From: Halichondria panicea
Taxonomy: Eukaryota; Porifera; Demospongiae; Suberitida; Halichondriidae
Direction: 5' to 3'
Length of the DNA stretch: 64,000 bases
Assembly: GCF_963675165.1 (NCBI RefSeq)
Contig: NC_087380.1
Coordinates: 3,029,803-3,093,802, forward strand
The notes under the pieces were generated by a model. It had not been told where the DNA came from. It did no database searches and was given only the letters and a program-made list of their open reading frames with translations. This document shows positions 47,824-61,127 of this stretch, piece by piece (positions within the stretch are counted from its first letter, which is position 1; each line of letters opens with the position of its first letter). The position numbers were made by a program, and so were the translations under genes.

Positions 47824-50800
47824 ATGGCTACTGTAACTCTATTTTTCTGCTGTCTGCTTGGAAGTATTTCTCTTGTGCATGGACAGACTTCGTGTGAGTT
47901 GATAAATTATATGCAATACAGTTGTTTTTCCTCTACTAGTCTTACTCTAGTCCAACTTGCTGCATGAATATTAATTGCATTGCATGCATGATGTACAGTA
48001 GCTACAGAAGATAATACAGGCCGCTAGACATCAGGTATAACATGAGCTGTTGTAGCTAATGTTTATATATGACGCGTCTATTTCGACTGCATGGTATCAC
48101 CCGCTAGCACTGACCACACTGAAGATATCATCTCGTTCTCTGATGTTAGATTAGGAGAGGGTAGTAAGTCCACCATCCTGGTACTGCTACACCTCAAACC
48201 TGGTGCTGGTGTATTGTGGGTTCCATAATGGGGATTCATTACATGATCTCCTATTCCAACCAAACTCTGGGTCTAAGCACTATAAATGTCACTTACACCT
48301 GTGACTCGGCTTTGGGATTGGGAAAGCATAACTAGCTAGAATTGTGGGGCAAATAATAGTTGGAGTTCTAGATCTAGCACCTTTTTGGCTTGATGCCAAG
48401 GCGTTGTTTAGGTTGGTGTTATAGGCCACTCTAAATAACAGTTTGCTGTAGCTACATGGCAGGGCAGGACAGATGATGGGTGGGGCGGTAGACACCAGGA
48501 AAGGTAGAACGGTGGGGCTCGCACAAGCTTATCGTTCTAGCTTTTAAGAGTTATAACCAAGGTGAGATAGCTGGGGTAGCATTTTTCTTTCTCATAGGTA
48601 CACTTATTGCACATGCACTTATTGTCTTTACATTAGAATTTATGGCGACGTAAACCATCCTTTGCCTTGAGGCTTGCCAGGGATTCTAGAATCTTAATCT
48701 TGATTGATAATATTATGTCTATATAGTGACTCCTGGTGAAGTAACGATTAACGCAAGTCCATCTAATGTTGGTGTGTTGAATCAAAATGTCACACTAACT
48801 TGTTCTGCAAGTGGTGGAATTGATAACTTCCAGTGGCAAAGACTCGGAATCAATGTTCCTGGAGAAATGCAGTCTACACTATTTCTCACTTCAGTTAATG
48901 CTAGTGATGGAGGAGAGTACACTTGTGTTGTCGGTAATGCAGCTGGTAATGGCAGTACCAATTTCACTCTCTACATTCATCCATACATTGTGGCTAATCC
49001 ACAACGTCAGCTACTTCGAACTGTGGCTAGCAGTGCAACATTCACCTGTGAAGCTTCTGCGTTCCCTGCACCTGACTATCATTGGGACAAAGTTGGAGAT
49101 GTGAAGATCGATAATCTTGATCGATTTAGACAAAACTTCTCCTTTAATCCTATTGCTTTTGGCAATGAAGGCAACTACGTATGTGTTGCTTCAATCATTG
49201 TGGACAATATCAACTACACGGCAGAATCTAAACCAGGAGAGCTTATCTGTAAGTATAATAGCATAAAATTAGATATGAACTTTAAGAGCATGCTGTACGA
49301 ATGCATCCAATCATTATTCTCGTCTAACTGCAGTATCACCTGAGAGTAGTGTGTCTGTCACACCTAATATGTCTAGAACAGTTCAAGGAGACACTCTGAC
49401 GTTCACTTGCTCTGCCATGGGTGGTCCTGGAAATATGTTCTCATGGAGGAGACTGTACGATAATGAAATTGTGGGGGATATGTCTAATCTAACTGTGAAT
49501 GTGAGTGGAGCCACAGACGGTGGACAGTACAAGTGTGAAGTCACCAATATAGCAGGCAGTGATTCTGATAATACTACTGTATACCGTGAGTGTTAAACGA
49601 AACGTTTCACCTATAGGTATGGTCTATGTTTTTAATTGTTCGTCCATCTACAGTTGGTCCGATCATTGACACTCCCCCTTTATCTGTGAATGTGAGCATC
49701 TCTGAATTATCCACTTTCACCTGTTCGGCCAGTGGATTTCCAGTACCTACCATTATCTGGGTCCACAACGGAACACAGGTGAGCTAACTGATTCATTGGT
49801 ACATCATCAATAATATTTGTCTTGCATGGTGCATGTGATTCTTCAGAATCAGGATGATGAGAATCGCACCACTGTGTTATGTACCATGGGAGACAGATCT
49901 GTGACCAGCACCCTCACCATCAATATGGCTATGATTAATGACTCTGGGAAGTATGTTTGCAATGCTAGTAGTCCTGACTATGGCACTGTTTCAACGGACC
50001 CTGTCATTTTAATGGTACAAGGTAAGCCATCTAATTTTTATCAATGGATTTCCGGAGGTTGAGGTATTTTAGTATACCCTGGAATTGTTACTCAGTTCAA
50101 CAAGCCACTAGGGCTAGCTGTTAGTGTACACATGAACCATCTAGTCGTGAATGTTCTCTACAAGTACCACAAAAACATTTGCTATGTGAAAAGTCGCTAG
50201 GATTGGCCGGGGGAAACACCAAAAATCGTAGAAAAAAGAAATCCGATGAGAATATAACTCGAATCCGTTACAACGTCATTCATGCACATGCACGATACAT
50301 CTTAACGAAATGTTTTAATAGTTAAATTGATGGTAGTTTTTCCACCTATAAATTTTGCTGGTTTTCCCAGCCAATCTCCTAACATTGAACGTGCATTTTG
50401 TGCAAGCTATAAGTTAATGTTGAGTTTGCAGTGTTGAGCACAGGCATACATAGTCCTGACTCCTTTTAACATGGAAGTAATGATGTGCATGCATGGTGGA
50501 TGGAAGTATAGTCTATACTGCCTGACATATCGTATTAATGTGATGCTAATGTAATGTATCAACACTTGTTCTCATAACGTTGCATCGGATTGGAGTTATT
50601 CTCTCGCCGGATTTCTTGTTTCTACGCTTTTTGGTGTTTCCCCCGGACAATCCTAGCAACTTTTAACATTGCAAATGTTTTTGTGGTACTTGTTCCCATG
50701 TTTTTTGTGGTCAGATTGTCGAATCAGGAGAGGGTGGAGTGGGCGGTATATCTTCGCAAGGTTGCAGTTTAATATTCAGGTGTTTGATTTATATTAATTT

Positions 50801-53800
50801 TTTTCCTCAGAGAGTGACTATTAATCCACCGCAGCTATAATTATAATCACTTCTCAATCCTTAATTGTCATGATTTATACGGTAGTAATTCGCATAGATG
50901 AGAATCTAGGAAGACAGTAACTTGGAAGACTGAGTACTGAGTGCAACAGATGAGAATATCTGGGAAGCAAACTTGGAAGACAGAGTAACTGAGACTGCAA
51001 CAGTGGTGGAGTGGGTGGAGTGGGTGGAGTGGGTGGAGTGGGTGGGGAATATAGGATGTTAGGGAATCTAAGCTGTATACACTCATGCGAGTGTTATTAG
51101 GATAGGGTATAATTAAAGATAAGAATGTGAAGACAATAACTTGGAAGGGTAGCTAGTTGCAGTTGTTCTGTTTGCGCGATGTGTCTATCGAATACTGGCC
51201 GCTCTCTTATTGAACAATGATGATTCGAGGCCAACCCCGAGCCTCTCAAAGAGTCACATAAAGATGGCGGAATTTTCTAGGTAAAAGAAGTAGAGTCTAA
51301 GAGGTCATGTACCTCGTAAAATCAATCGCAAATCTGAGAAAAATGACCATGTCAGGGGCGGATCCAGCCAAAAATTTTTAGGGGGGTTATAAAACAAAAC
51401 GCGCGTTAGGTAAGTTGAGGGAATGCTTCAGAGTGTAAAGTTACTCATGCATATTGGATGTACACACAGCACAGTACAACAGTATAGATCTATAACTTAC
51501 GACTCAGGAAGCATTCCCTCAACCTATCTGAAAACTTCTGTATGTGTGGAATGAAATTATTGTGTATTGACTACTTAGTGTGTCCTGGACTTGTACTCAT
51601 GTCAACAGATACTAATACTTCATAGTTCACAGCTTGTAAGTTAACCACATTGCTCATTTAGCCACAAGCAACACAAGTGTAGGTTGAGCTAGTTATTGTA
51701 AGTGTTTGGGGGGGTTGCAACCCCTGAAACCCACCCCCTAGATCCGGGCCTGCATGTCCAAGACTGTAGTTGTTAGGAACTGATTGCAGAATATTATGAG
51801 GATGTTAGCTTGTACAACGAGGAAAAGCTTCTCAAGAACCTTACTTACTTAGTCAGTCACTCATTTGCGGTGAAGTACGTGCGATATTAGTGCACTTTTA
51901 GAAATGTCTGTGTATCTATGCATGTGAACGTTTTTTGAATCTTATAACACCAATCATACAAAAGAATAGCTCTACAAACTAGCTGTGCAGTCAGTTTTCA
52001 GATGTGATCCTTCCCTGCAGAGATATAACAGCATAAACTTAAGGAGAAAATACGTGAAAAGTGCTAAAAAGCTACAGAAGTAGTGCCAATCCTAATACAT
52101 ATAATTATTGTTATTATACTTGGTATGTGAGAATCCTCAGGCCCATACATAAATGCAATTAATTTAGCTCTTAGAATGATTGTAAGAGGAGTTGAAATTT
52201 TTCGAGAGTAGTTGTTCATATTTCCGTATCACTGCCTACCTATCGATTAAGTATTCAATATACTACAGATGTTAGTTTATGCCCTTTCAAATTCACAGCT
52301 TGTATTTGTACACATTCAATTTCAGCAACTCCCGAAAGACCACAAAATGCGACAGCTGTAGAAGTGACAAAAACTAGTGTGATATTGGAGTGGGTGGAGC
52401 CTTATGACAACAATGCTCCCATCCGTGGTTACAAAGTCTCCTACACCAGACCATCTTTTCTTGGAGGGACTGCCACGACTATCAACAGCACAGTGGAGAC
52501 TGTAACCATCAATGGACTACACCCTGGAGTAGCTTACTCCTTCTCAGTGGTTGCTTTCAATGACATTGGGGACAGTGCATCTGGTAACGTCGTGGTCACT
52601 ACTGTGGAAACAGGTATGCTTATAAGCAACAAGGCATTTCGAATTACTACAGCTAGATCTATGTAACTAGCTGTCAAGTTACATAAATTAAAGTAACAGG
52701 AATACTTCATTACGTTCACAGTTCCAACAAACCCTCCTGAGAATGTAATGATCACTATGCTATCATCCACTGAGATCCAAGTGAACTGGACTGAAGTTCC
52801 CATGATGCATCGGAATGGAATAATTACCACATATGAAGTGATGTACGAACCAGTGATGACGTTTGATATACTCACTGCAGCCAGAGTGAACACTACAAAT
52901 GTTTCTACTGTTCTTACTGGACTGGAAGAGAATTTAGAGTACAATGTTTCTGTGAGAGCTTATACAAGTGTGGGCCCTGGACCTTATAGCCCAGAGGATA
53001 TGGAAATTACTTTTGATGACAGTTAGTTGATAATTATTAAAATTATTATTATTAATGTATCAATACAGCTCCAGCTAGTCCACCTCAGAATGTGACAGCT
53101 ACTGTGTTGTCCTCTACTGAGATCCAAGTGAACTGGACTGAAGTTGCTGAGATAGACCAGAATGGAGTCATCACTGAATATGAAGTCATGTATGAGCCAC
53201 TAATGACATTTGGTGTGCTCAATACAACAACAATAAGAACAATTAACTTGTTTACTGTTCTCTTTGGGCTGGAAAAGTATGTGGAGTACAACATCTCAGT
53301 GAGAGCATACACACGTGTGGGACCAGGACCCTACAGTGTCGGTATTATAAAGATAACATTTGATGGTGAGTTAAATTTAACTATGAACACACAGAGGGGC
53401 CAGGTCCTCTATTAAACACGGAGCACTCCGTGAACCCATTTAAGTGTCTAAATAACACATCAATATAAATGTTTGGTTGATATGTTCGATAGACTAGACT
53501 ACTTAATACTGGTAGTTTTAGTCTGAGCTATAATAATTGCCCTGACTGCTAAATATTCGAGATTTCATGCTGTCTGAAATTATAGAGAATCTGAAAACAG
53601 AACAAGCCTTTGTTTCGTAAAATTGTCTGATTACAAAGAGCCGGCAGATTAGCACAAAATATTCATTTAGAGTTGGTCACCGAACCCCGTCAGACGTAAA
53701 AGTAGTCTACATTATCGTGTATACTGCTCGTACAAAACAAGATTGCTAATTTCACACTCTATAGATGGCCATGCATGTATAACAACTATAACCAGCGAAA

Positions 53801-56800
53801 ACCTGGATAGACCATTGGAAAAACTGCCGAATAATTTGAGAACATAATTATGATCCCTGTTTTTGCCAAACTACACAGCTGACACAAGCTGAGTACAATC
53901 TATACTGGAGACCACTCCCTTTTTTACCTTTGGAAAGGGACTGGTAGGCTACTTAGGGCCGAGATCACTATATCTACTATACTAGGGCCAATAATGTTGA
54001 TCATTTGCTGCAGCTACTTCCTGCATAGACACGAAAAAGATTATTTGGTAGATTGTTTTGTGGTGGCTGGATAATTGTACAATAACTGCATGGAATCCAT
54101 GTATGCTGCATAGCAAACTTCCCACACTGACAGGAACCACAAATACTTTTGAGAGTGTCCCTATAACAGCAATGTTTTGAAGTGTTGGGTGAAGGGTGGT
54201 TTTAGGTCTCAAAAGGTCACTTTCCCACTAAAGCTCTCTTAATGCATTATAATAATGCCTCCTAGCTGCATGGATATAGGAGAAATTTAGTGCCGACGGG
54301 CATTAAAGCTCTCCTATAATACTTGCATGGGCCACTTTTTTATATTACATCATCAGTTTAGTGACATTCTGTGTGCTCATTGACAGGAAATGAAAACTAC
54401 GTTGTATGTCTACATGCTTCTATCCTTGTCATTCACCAAGCCATCAGATGACTTCTGTTTCCATTAAGCTATAGTTGTTGACCTAGCGTTATTTTAGAGA
54501 CAACTCTTCTTGATTAATTCAATTTTCAATTGCAAATGCAAGCTTCGTAACATAATACACATAACATTATTTGTTGCCTTTTGACCTCTGAGATCAAAGA
54601 AATAGCAGTGCCAATATACAGCATATTGCACTGTGGTCAGTTCTGTATATAATATAACCTTTCGATGAAGTTTCCCACCTCCCGCTCAAACTGTCGAATC
54701 ACTGCTTTTATAGTGACACACTCAATGAAACATTTGTGATTCCTGTGGGAAATTTACTAGACACCATAATTTTTATGCATGGTTTCGATGCACCTACTAT
54801 TGTAATATTGTAATTCCAGCCGCCCAAAACCGAAACAGAACAAAACTACTTATTTTTCATATCTACGTAGCAAGTGGTTTCTATGCTGGTTTCTATATGC
54901 AGAAAATGGTTTCAAGGCAACAAAGTAGTTGACCACAATCTACTACGGGCCAATAAACAGCTTGTGGCTCGTATAGCTATGTAATAACTAATACACGAAG
55001 CAAAATTATATGACACTCTAATACTTTTTGAGCGAAGAAAACATGCCAATAGGCATTAGCACAGCGCAGTTTGCAACATTCAGTGATGACGCAGAGTTGG
55101 TTTAACTGCTGTTATTAGCAGCATAGTTGGTAGTTCCCATGGAGACGTAGACAGGAGGTACTGTGTGGTGGGCGATTGTAGTATACATGGACTCTTGTTG
55201 TGTTTAATTGTATAATTGGCTTGACTTACACATCATACATACTTCAAGTCCTCACTGGACCTGAAGCCCTCGTCTCCTCCAGTGGTAGTGTGGTTGAGGG
55301 ATCAGTCATCCAGATCTACTGTACGGTAGAGGATAGAACCACTATCACCTTCACATGGACTCTCAATGGAAAATCTCTATTGAACGATCCACCTCACATT
55401 CGTATCAGGGAAGACAATCTCCCTGAGCGCTCAAGATCATTGCTCACTAATGACTCCACATCTGTGCTCACTGTGGACAACTTCAGAGCCTCTGACAATG
55501 GAGTTTATCAGTGCACAGCTACTAGTGGAGCTACTTCTGGCAATGGAGCTGCTGCGGTCACACTAACAGGTATGTTTAAGTGTTATATAATTATGATGTA
55601 TCAGATAAATATACTATAGCCATTAATTTTATTCACACTAACTTTTTTCTGTAGCTGTGTCATCTAGTATTGGAGCCTTGATGTTGACTGATCAGCCCTC
55701 TCTCAATGAACCTGTTGACCTCAGCTCCAGCCTCAATGACAACCGCACTGGGATAGCTCTTGGTGGCACTGTCGATGGTTCTATACTGATATGCACTGCT
55801 GGGCATCAAGGTGATGGAGTTGGAAACTACGCTGCCCCGTCTGTGGTGTGGGTGAGGAGCGGACAAGTTGTGAATGACACTGACTCACGAATCACCATCA
55901 CCTCGACCACAATGACCAACGGACGAGTGACCAGTTCTCTGACTATCACTAACTTTGGACTCTCTGATGCAGGAGTGTACCAGTGTGTCTTCACTGATGA
56001 CAGTGATGGTGGGGAGGTCATCACATCAATACCTTATCAATTGGATACAGGTAAGTGTACAAAATGTGATTGTATTATTTTGCTACTCTCTCACTCATTT
56101 GCTTCATCCAGGTAACACCATTCGTATTGAGAGAGTCTCCCCTGAGGTCATTATTTTACGTCCTCCCGAAAAGCTGGTCATTGAAGTGAGAGTGTCAGGA
56201 GAGTATGAAGTGATGTTCTGGTACAAAGGGAGTAGCACTTTCATACCTGGTCAAATGCGTCCTCAAGAGTTTCCTAATTATTTTGAGACATTTGTACGAG
56301 ACAACACCACAGCTGAGGATGAGGGGTTCTACATTGTTCAACCTCAACTTAAGCCTGGAACAACTCAAACTCATACCATCACACCAACTGGTGGTGTTGA
56401 TTTTGGGGTTATTGCGCCAGGTACAGCAATGATATCGTTATGAACCAACTCATTATGTGCTGTTCTAATTTCACAGTTGATGCCATCACAACATCTCTCA
56501 GTATTTCTACTGTTGTGATTCCCGAGGGAGGCAGTGCAGACATCTCCTGTAGATCAGTGGGAGCTCCCGTTCCTAGTATCACATGGGAGTTCAACAGTCA
56601 GACCACTCAATTTGAGCAGACAGACACGGAAACAACATTTGTAGCTAAATTGACTGGAACTATCGGAAACAGAGGGTTTGACCTCATTCCTGGTAGCGTT
56701 GAGTCATCCCTCCATATTGTGAGTGCCATATACCCTGATCATGATGGTGTGTACACTTGTATTGGAAGCAACTCCGAGAGTCTCACTGTCGCCAGCAGCA

Positions 56801-58642
56801 GTGCCTTCATCACTGTACAAGTAAATGGTGAGTTATGTGTACACTGTATGTACACTGTGCTATTAGCAGTACATTCACATAATTATAGCTAAACCACATT
56901 TCAATCTTGATGCATGCAGCTGTTCCTGAAGTGGAAACTACAGCTACTGAGACTCTTGTGCACATCGGAAATGATATCACCATCACCTGCTTTGTGCAGA
57001 GGGGAAATCCCTCTAATTACGTCTACACCATTACTAATACTGATACTGGCAGTACAACAACTGGACCCACCCGCACTCTGACAAGCATTCATATGTCTGA
57101 TCTTGGTACCTATCGCTGTGATGTCACTAATGATGCTGGAACTGGTAGCAGCAGTGTGACTATAGAGCTGGGAGGTAAGTATGTATTTTAGGAATCAATC
57201 ATAATTATGTTTTGAACAATATGTGTTGGTTTCCACTAAGTACTCCAAGGTAATCTCTTACATCATGAATTCAAATCCTAAGCACGTACGGTTATTTCTA
57301 TATATACAGATGTAGAAATCATATTGGTTAGCTCCGATCGTTACGATACATAATTATATGTATAGTAGTTTGCCTACGAAATTGTTTCCACACAGAACCT
57401 AGATGCCCAGTTGGAACCTATACAGAAGACTTATCAACTGGAGTGTCTGCTTGTGTGCCCTGTCCTAGAAACAGCTTCAGTCCCGTCATAGATAGCAGAG
57501 AGTGTTTCTGTTTTCGTGGCTACTACAGAACAGAAATGGAGGAACCAAACTTTCCGTGTTCATGTAACTAAACAAAATTGCTTTCACACTTTAGTGTGTG
57601 TGTGTGTGTGTGTGCATGTATATGACAGTGCATTCACTTGCACGTTATTAGATATGAAATGTGTGTGTATCGCCATCATACAGCTCTACCAAAGAAATGT
57701 AAGAGTTTGCAAGTAGTTGCTGAGAGGACTCGAGGTAACACAATTACTGTGCGTTGGGAGAGGCCTGAGATCACTGGGAGAGGCGACTTCTACTACAACA
57801 TATTCTACTCTAAGGACAACCAGACCTTCACTCAACACAACAGCAGGGCGTATGTCAAACAAGATGCCCTGGTGGACTACTCAGTGTCTGGTCTGCAGCC
57901 ACTCACCACCTACACCATCCGAGTGATCCCTGAGAATGGAGTGAGTGATCAGGAGGAGGGAGGGCAGGGCAGGAGCTGTGAGGTCGTTGCCATGACTGGG
58001 GATACAAGTGAGTGGACTTGATTGTTATATACCATTCTGTGGAAGTATATAGGATAAGGACTGAGCAAAAAAATTGTTATTGAAATTGAGAAATAATTGT
58101 AGATTCTAATTATCATTGTGATTGAATTGCCCATGCATAGATATAGAATAGCGTAAAATTGAAATGTATACTCTGCCCTCAGAGTCTAATGCCCCCTCCT
58201 TGGTGATTGGTTTCTGCTCTGTTGTGGTTTGGACCACCCCCACGAGGTCGTATGGGAGGATCACTGGCTATGACATCAAATTCATTCCTCAAGGGTCTGG
58301 TTCGGATTTGATGGTGTCTAAAGGAAGAAGAGAGCTTTTCCACGCCATTGGAGATGATACCAGGCTCATCAGCACTGAAAACTTCATGGTCCAGGTGTGA
58401 CTACACATCTATTATTGTACTTCAGCAATGCTATGTATAATATTCAGGTGAGAGCAAAAACGTCAGCTGCAGAGGGGAGGTGGAGTGAGCTGGTGCCACT
58501 GGGTAAGTTTTTATATTGTGATTCTCGAAGTTCAAGTCACTACTCTTTTAAATGCATCATTCCATGCATACATGCAGGTTGCAGGAATACTGAAGGTTCC
58601 GCTGACCCTATGTATGAGTTTGCCGGCCCTATGTATGAGTGA
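47824..58642 (+). CDS. Secreted Ig/FN3 protein with Eph-receptor-like C-terminal modules (gene D)
   Basis: Predicted secreted protein, 1494 residues. Exons: 47824-47893, 48727-49248, 49334-49585, 49654-49778, 49847-50021, 52326-52613, 52722-53021, 53069-53365, 55249-55569, 55655-56050, 56112-56420, 56477-56827, 56920-57174, 57396-57563, 57684-58007, 58183-58394, 58448-58502, 58578-58642. All phases agree. A signal peptide (MATVTLFFCCLLGSISLVHG) is followed by four Ig domains (24-381), three FN3 (382-676), five Ig or Ig-like (677-1220), an Eph-type Cys-rich module (1221-1276: CPVGTYTE, CVPCPRNSFS, CFCFRGYYR) and two Eph-like FN3 (1277-1473). The tail ends DPMYEFAGPMYE. No TM or kinase follows. 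An in-frame ATG at 47782 is an alternative start; 47824 directly precedes the signal peptide. Confidence 0.85.
48000..48726 (+). other. Gene D first intron, possible lost exon
   Basis: The intron 47894-48726 contains a short Cys/Tyr stretch near 48270-48320 (TINVTYTCDSALG) reminiscent of an Ig or sushi strand, surrounded by stops. It is probably a remnant; splicing exon 1 straight to 48727 keeps frame. Confidence 0.3.
51005..51048. repeat. 10-bp tandem repeat GTGGAGTGGG
   Basis: Four to five head-to-tail units in a gene D intron. Confidence 0.85.
51353..51752. mobile_element. 400-bp MITE with CAGGGGCGGATCCAG ends
   Basis: The left end CAGGGGCGGATCCAG and the right end CTAGATCCGGGCCTG are imperfect inverted repeats. 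The flanks both read CATGT (51348-51352 and 51753-51757), a possible 5-bp target duplication. A similar end, GGATCCGCCTCTG, occurs near 62404. No transposase is seen; the superfamily is uncertain. Confidence 0.65.
53366..55248 (+). other. Gene D intron, 1.9 kb, no gene seen
   Basis: AT-rich intron between the third FN3 exon and Ig exon 55249-55569. TAGCGTTATTTTAGAGACAA at about 54486 also occurs near 23111, a small dispersed match. Confidence 0.5.
57594..57614. repeat. (GT)n microsatellite
   Basis: About ten GT units in the short intron between the Cys-rich and FN3 exons of gene D. Confidence 0.85.
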
Positions 58643-59570
58643 ATGATGTGTTACATTACAGTTTTGGCTAAACATTAAATGATGTTGCAAAATTTAAATG
58701 TATCTTTATCGTAAGAGACTAGAAATTTGCTTTGAGTAGAATATTGTAGCTGATTCAGAAGTGAGTTGTAGATAGACCTATCTGAAATTTGTTGTGCCGG
58801 ACTTGGAACTACTTTGTACATGTTTGCTGCATTTGTTTCTGTATCAGTGAATGAATTTTTTGAGCTAACTGCAAATCACTTTGTTTTGATTCTATATAAA
58901 CATACACACTGTTTATAAGCTAAATTGTAATCTGACAGCCTTTTTTAGCATGTATATAGTCATAGGTGTATGGTAATAGACATGCATCTCTTTGTATCAT
59001 GACAAGAAAGTTAATTTAAAACAATGTGATTCAAAATGGGAACTGTCAGGTCCTATTTCTCTCTTTGTTCCCCTCTGTTTGCTGTTGTGTCTCTTGTCTG
59101 ATGAGTGAGTCAGAGCTGAAATAACATATCCAGCACTTCCAGTTTATCTGTCAGATAATATGATAATCAGATTCTGCTGAGCCAGGGTACTCCGTAGATG
59201 AAATACTGGCAATTGCTAAGTGTTAGATCGCTATTTGGTTCCCCAATCTGACTGATTTTGACCATAATAATTATTCGTATAAGACTAGGGTATATAGTAA
59301 GTCTCAATTTTCCATTATTTATTCGCCCCACTCACCTATACAAGTGAATGATGGCAAAGTATTATTAGAATTCTGTCATTGCTTTGGTTGTAACTACTAT
59401 TTGCAGGAGATGCACAGCCAGGTAGATCTAAGTGCTTGCTATAGTGTATCTCAATGTTATATAGACCTAGTAGCTATAGAACCTAACATAATTATTAAAT
59501 ACTGTATGTTGTATCCTCTCTACATTGCGTACAGTGTGCTCTCAAGGAGATGGTGGGAGACTCTCCCATC
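58643..59570. other. Intergenic stretch downstream of gene D
   Basis: Roughly 930 bp of AT-rich sequence with no domain-bearing ORF. In particular there is no TM or kinase continuation of gene D. Confidence 0.5.
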
Positions 59571-59575
59571 AAAAC

Positions 59576-59715
59576 GGTGAGTGGAAGTGTGTGCTAAACG
59601 CCTGGGGCATCGTTTATGATGACTATTGAGATAAACGTGAAGCCAATGTTGCGTGTCGACACTTAGATTCTTCAACTCATTGGATGCTAGACTCACCTAT
59701 TATGTTAAATTGCCT
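59576..59715 (+). pseudogene. SRCR-domain exon remnant
   Basis: One frame reads WKCVLNAWGIVYDDY, a TGA where SRCR domains have Trp, then DKREANVACRHL. This matches the core pattern of scavenger receptor cysteine-rich domains. The stop and the isolation indicate a dead fragment. Confidence 0.6.
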
Positions 59716-59904
59716 AGACCAACTACCACCCAATATCTCTTCTACCAATTTTTTAAAAAGTCCTCGAGACTCTTATCTATAACAAGGTATTCATCTGTAT
59801 ATATATAAACAAGCAACAATTTAGCTTCTGAAGAAAAGATCCAGTTTATCCCAAACGCTCGCGGCCGTATACATGTAATCAACCGCTGATCAAAAAGTTT
59901 GATA

Positions 59905-60000
59905 GTATATCTAGATTTTAGAAAAGCATTTGATTCAGCCTGCCCTCTCACAAGGAACTATTATAATTATTTAACTTCGGCTCATGGGTATAACTGGCGA
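59905..60000 (+). mobile_element. Non-LTR reverse transcriptase fragment
   Basis: VYLDFRKAFDSA (59905-59940) is the conserved block of LINE reverse transcriptases. It is followed by a short stretch ending HGYNWRS that fits the next block. The frame soon becomes non-RT, so it is only a fragment. Confidence 0.6.
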
Positions 60001-60884
60001 TCTGTAGTTCTGGTTTACGGTCACTGCAAGGGACTTCAATCACCTTGCAACCTTCTGTTTGTCTCTTTCTCTTGTTTGTCCATAGCAAGTCACATTATTC
60101 TCAGTACATTTGTTCACCCCATAGCTGTAAGCAATGAGGTGTGTTTGTATACACATGTCGAGATCAAAGCTCAACACATGTTCGTCTTTTCACTTTCACC
60201 CCTCACGATTACTCTGATTGCTTTTGCACAGTGCTGTGAATTCTTAATGGTGTGAGGAAATTGGCTAATAAACAAGTTCCTATATATAGCCGATATACCG
60301 GCTATTGGATTAATTATGGTGTGATCGTATCATGATAAGTACAACTTGTTACCTTTATGGCATTATTCGGATAAGTGAGTCTATTAATGTAATTCGACTG
60401 AGGGAGATCTTGTGGAGTTATCTTCAACACAATCGATGCATTTTTATTGACTTTCCTTGCTAATTGCCACCATGATAATCTCATGCGGCTGCTTCTACAT
60501 GCAGGAGATCACTTCATCAAAGCGCTATTGTGCAAAACAGAATGCTCTTCTTACCAACTCATATTTTCTCCAGTTAATTGGCCATCTGTTTGATACTATG
60601 ATAATTGTGACCATTTTCCTAGGGTCAAACATCAAAGGAAACATGAAGTATGCCAATGTCAGCTTGCCATTCTGCATTACTCTGTATGGAAATGTGTGAC
60701 AGTGAACTTTCGTGTAGATTATGCGCAGCTAGTACTAGTATAATTAGAGTTGCTGCTATCGATCTACATGACGACTTGTACAAGTGAATGATGGCCCTTT
60801 AAGTTAGTGTTGTTAACACTTTACCATTTATTTTGTCTCTAACCCTTTGCTATCCAATTGGATATGCACAACAAGGTAAGTATA
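60000..60884. other. Intergenic stretch, unassigned
   Basis: The 60457-60699 open frame (80 codons) has a hydrophobic segment but no recognisable domain. Nothing else stands out. Confidence 0.4.
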
Positions 60885-61075
60885 CTAAAGCAGTTTGAAG
60901 GACTATACTGCAAACGTTTATGAACAGTACAGCTTATCCATAGCATCAAGCCATTCTATGTTTGTAGCACTAAGATACATAATAACCCAGTTAAGCAATG
61001 TCCTTTGCTGTTTTGACTTTACAGCAGGGAAAGAGAAAAGTTGACATAGAGTAATTCAAGCTAAACTCAATAAAA
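60885..61075 (-). mobile_element. Second copy of the 10044-10702 element interior
   Basis: The reverse complement matches about 10230-10430: AGTATAGTCCTTCAAACTGC, then the GCTGTACTGTTCATAAA stretch, then GCAAAGGACATTGCTT. The ATTGGAAAC sequence at the high-coordinate end resembles the terminus of the first copy. Confidence 0.75.
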
Positions 61076-61127
61076 ATTGGAAACAGAGTACAGACAACGG
61101 ACTTAGAGCTTGTCAGTACAGTGGAAC

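Larger units (their letters stand above)
50022..52325 (+). other. Gene D intron, 2.3 kb, with repeats
   Basis: It holds a GTGGAGTGGG tandem repeat (51005-51048) and the 400-bp element 51353-51752. No additional exon is recognised. Confidence 0.55.

Noticed and set aside
59899..60255. Complete 118-codon ORF as a host gene
   Set aside because: Its only recognisable part is a reverse transcriptase motif at the start, so it is a LINE fragment followed by unrelated sequence.
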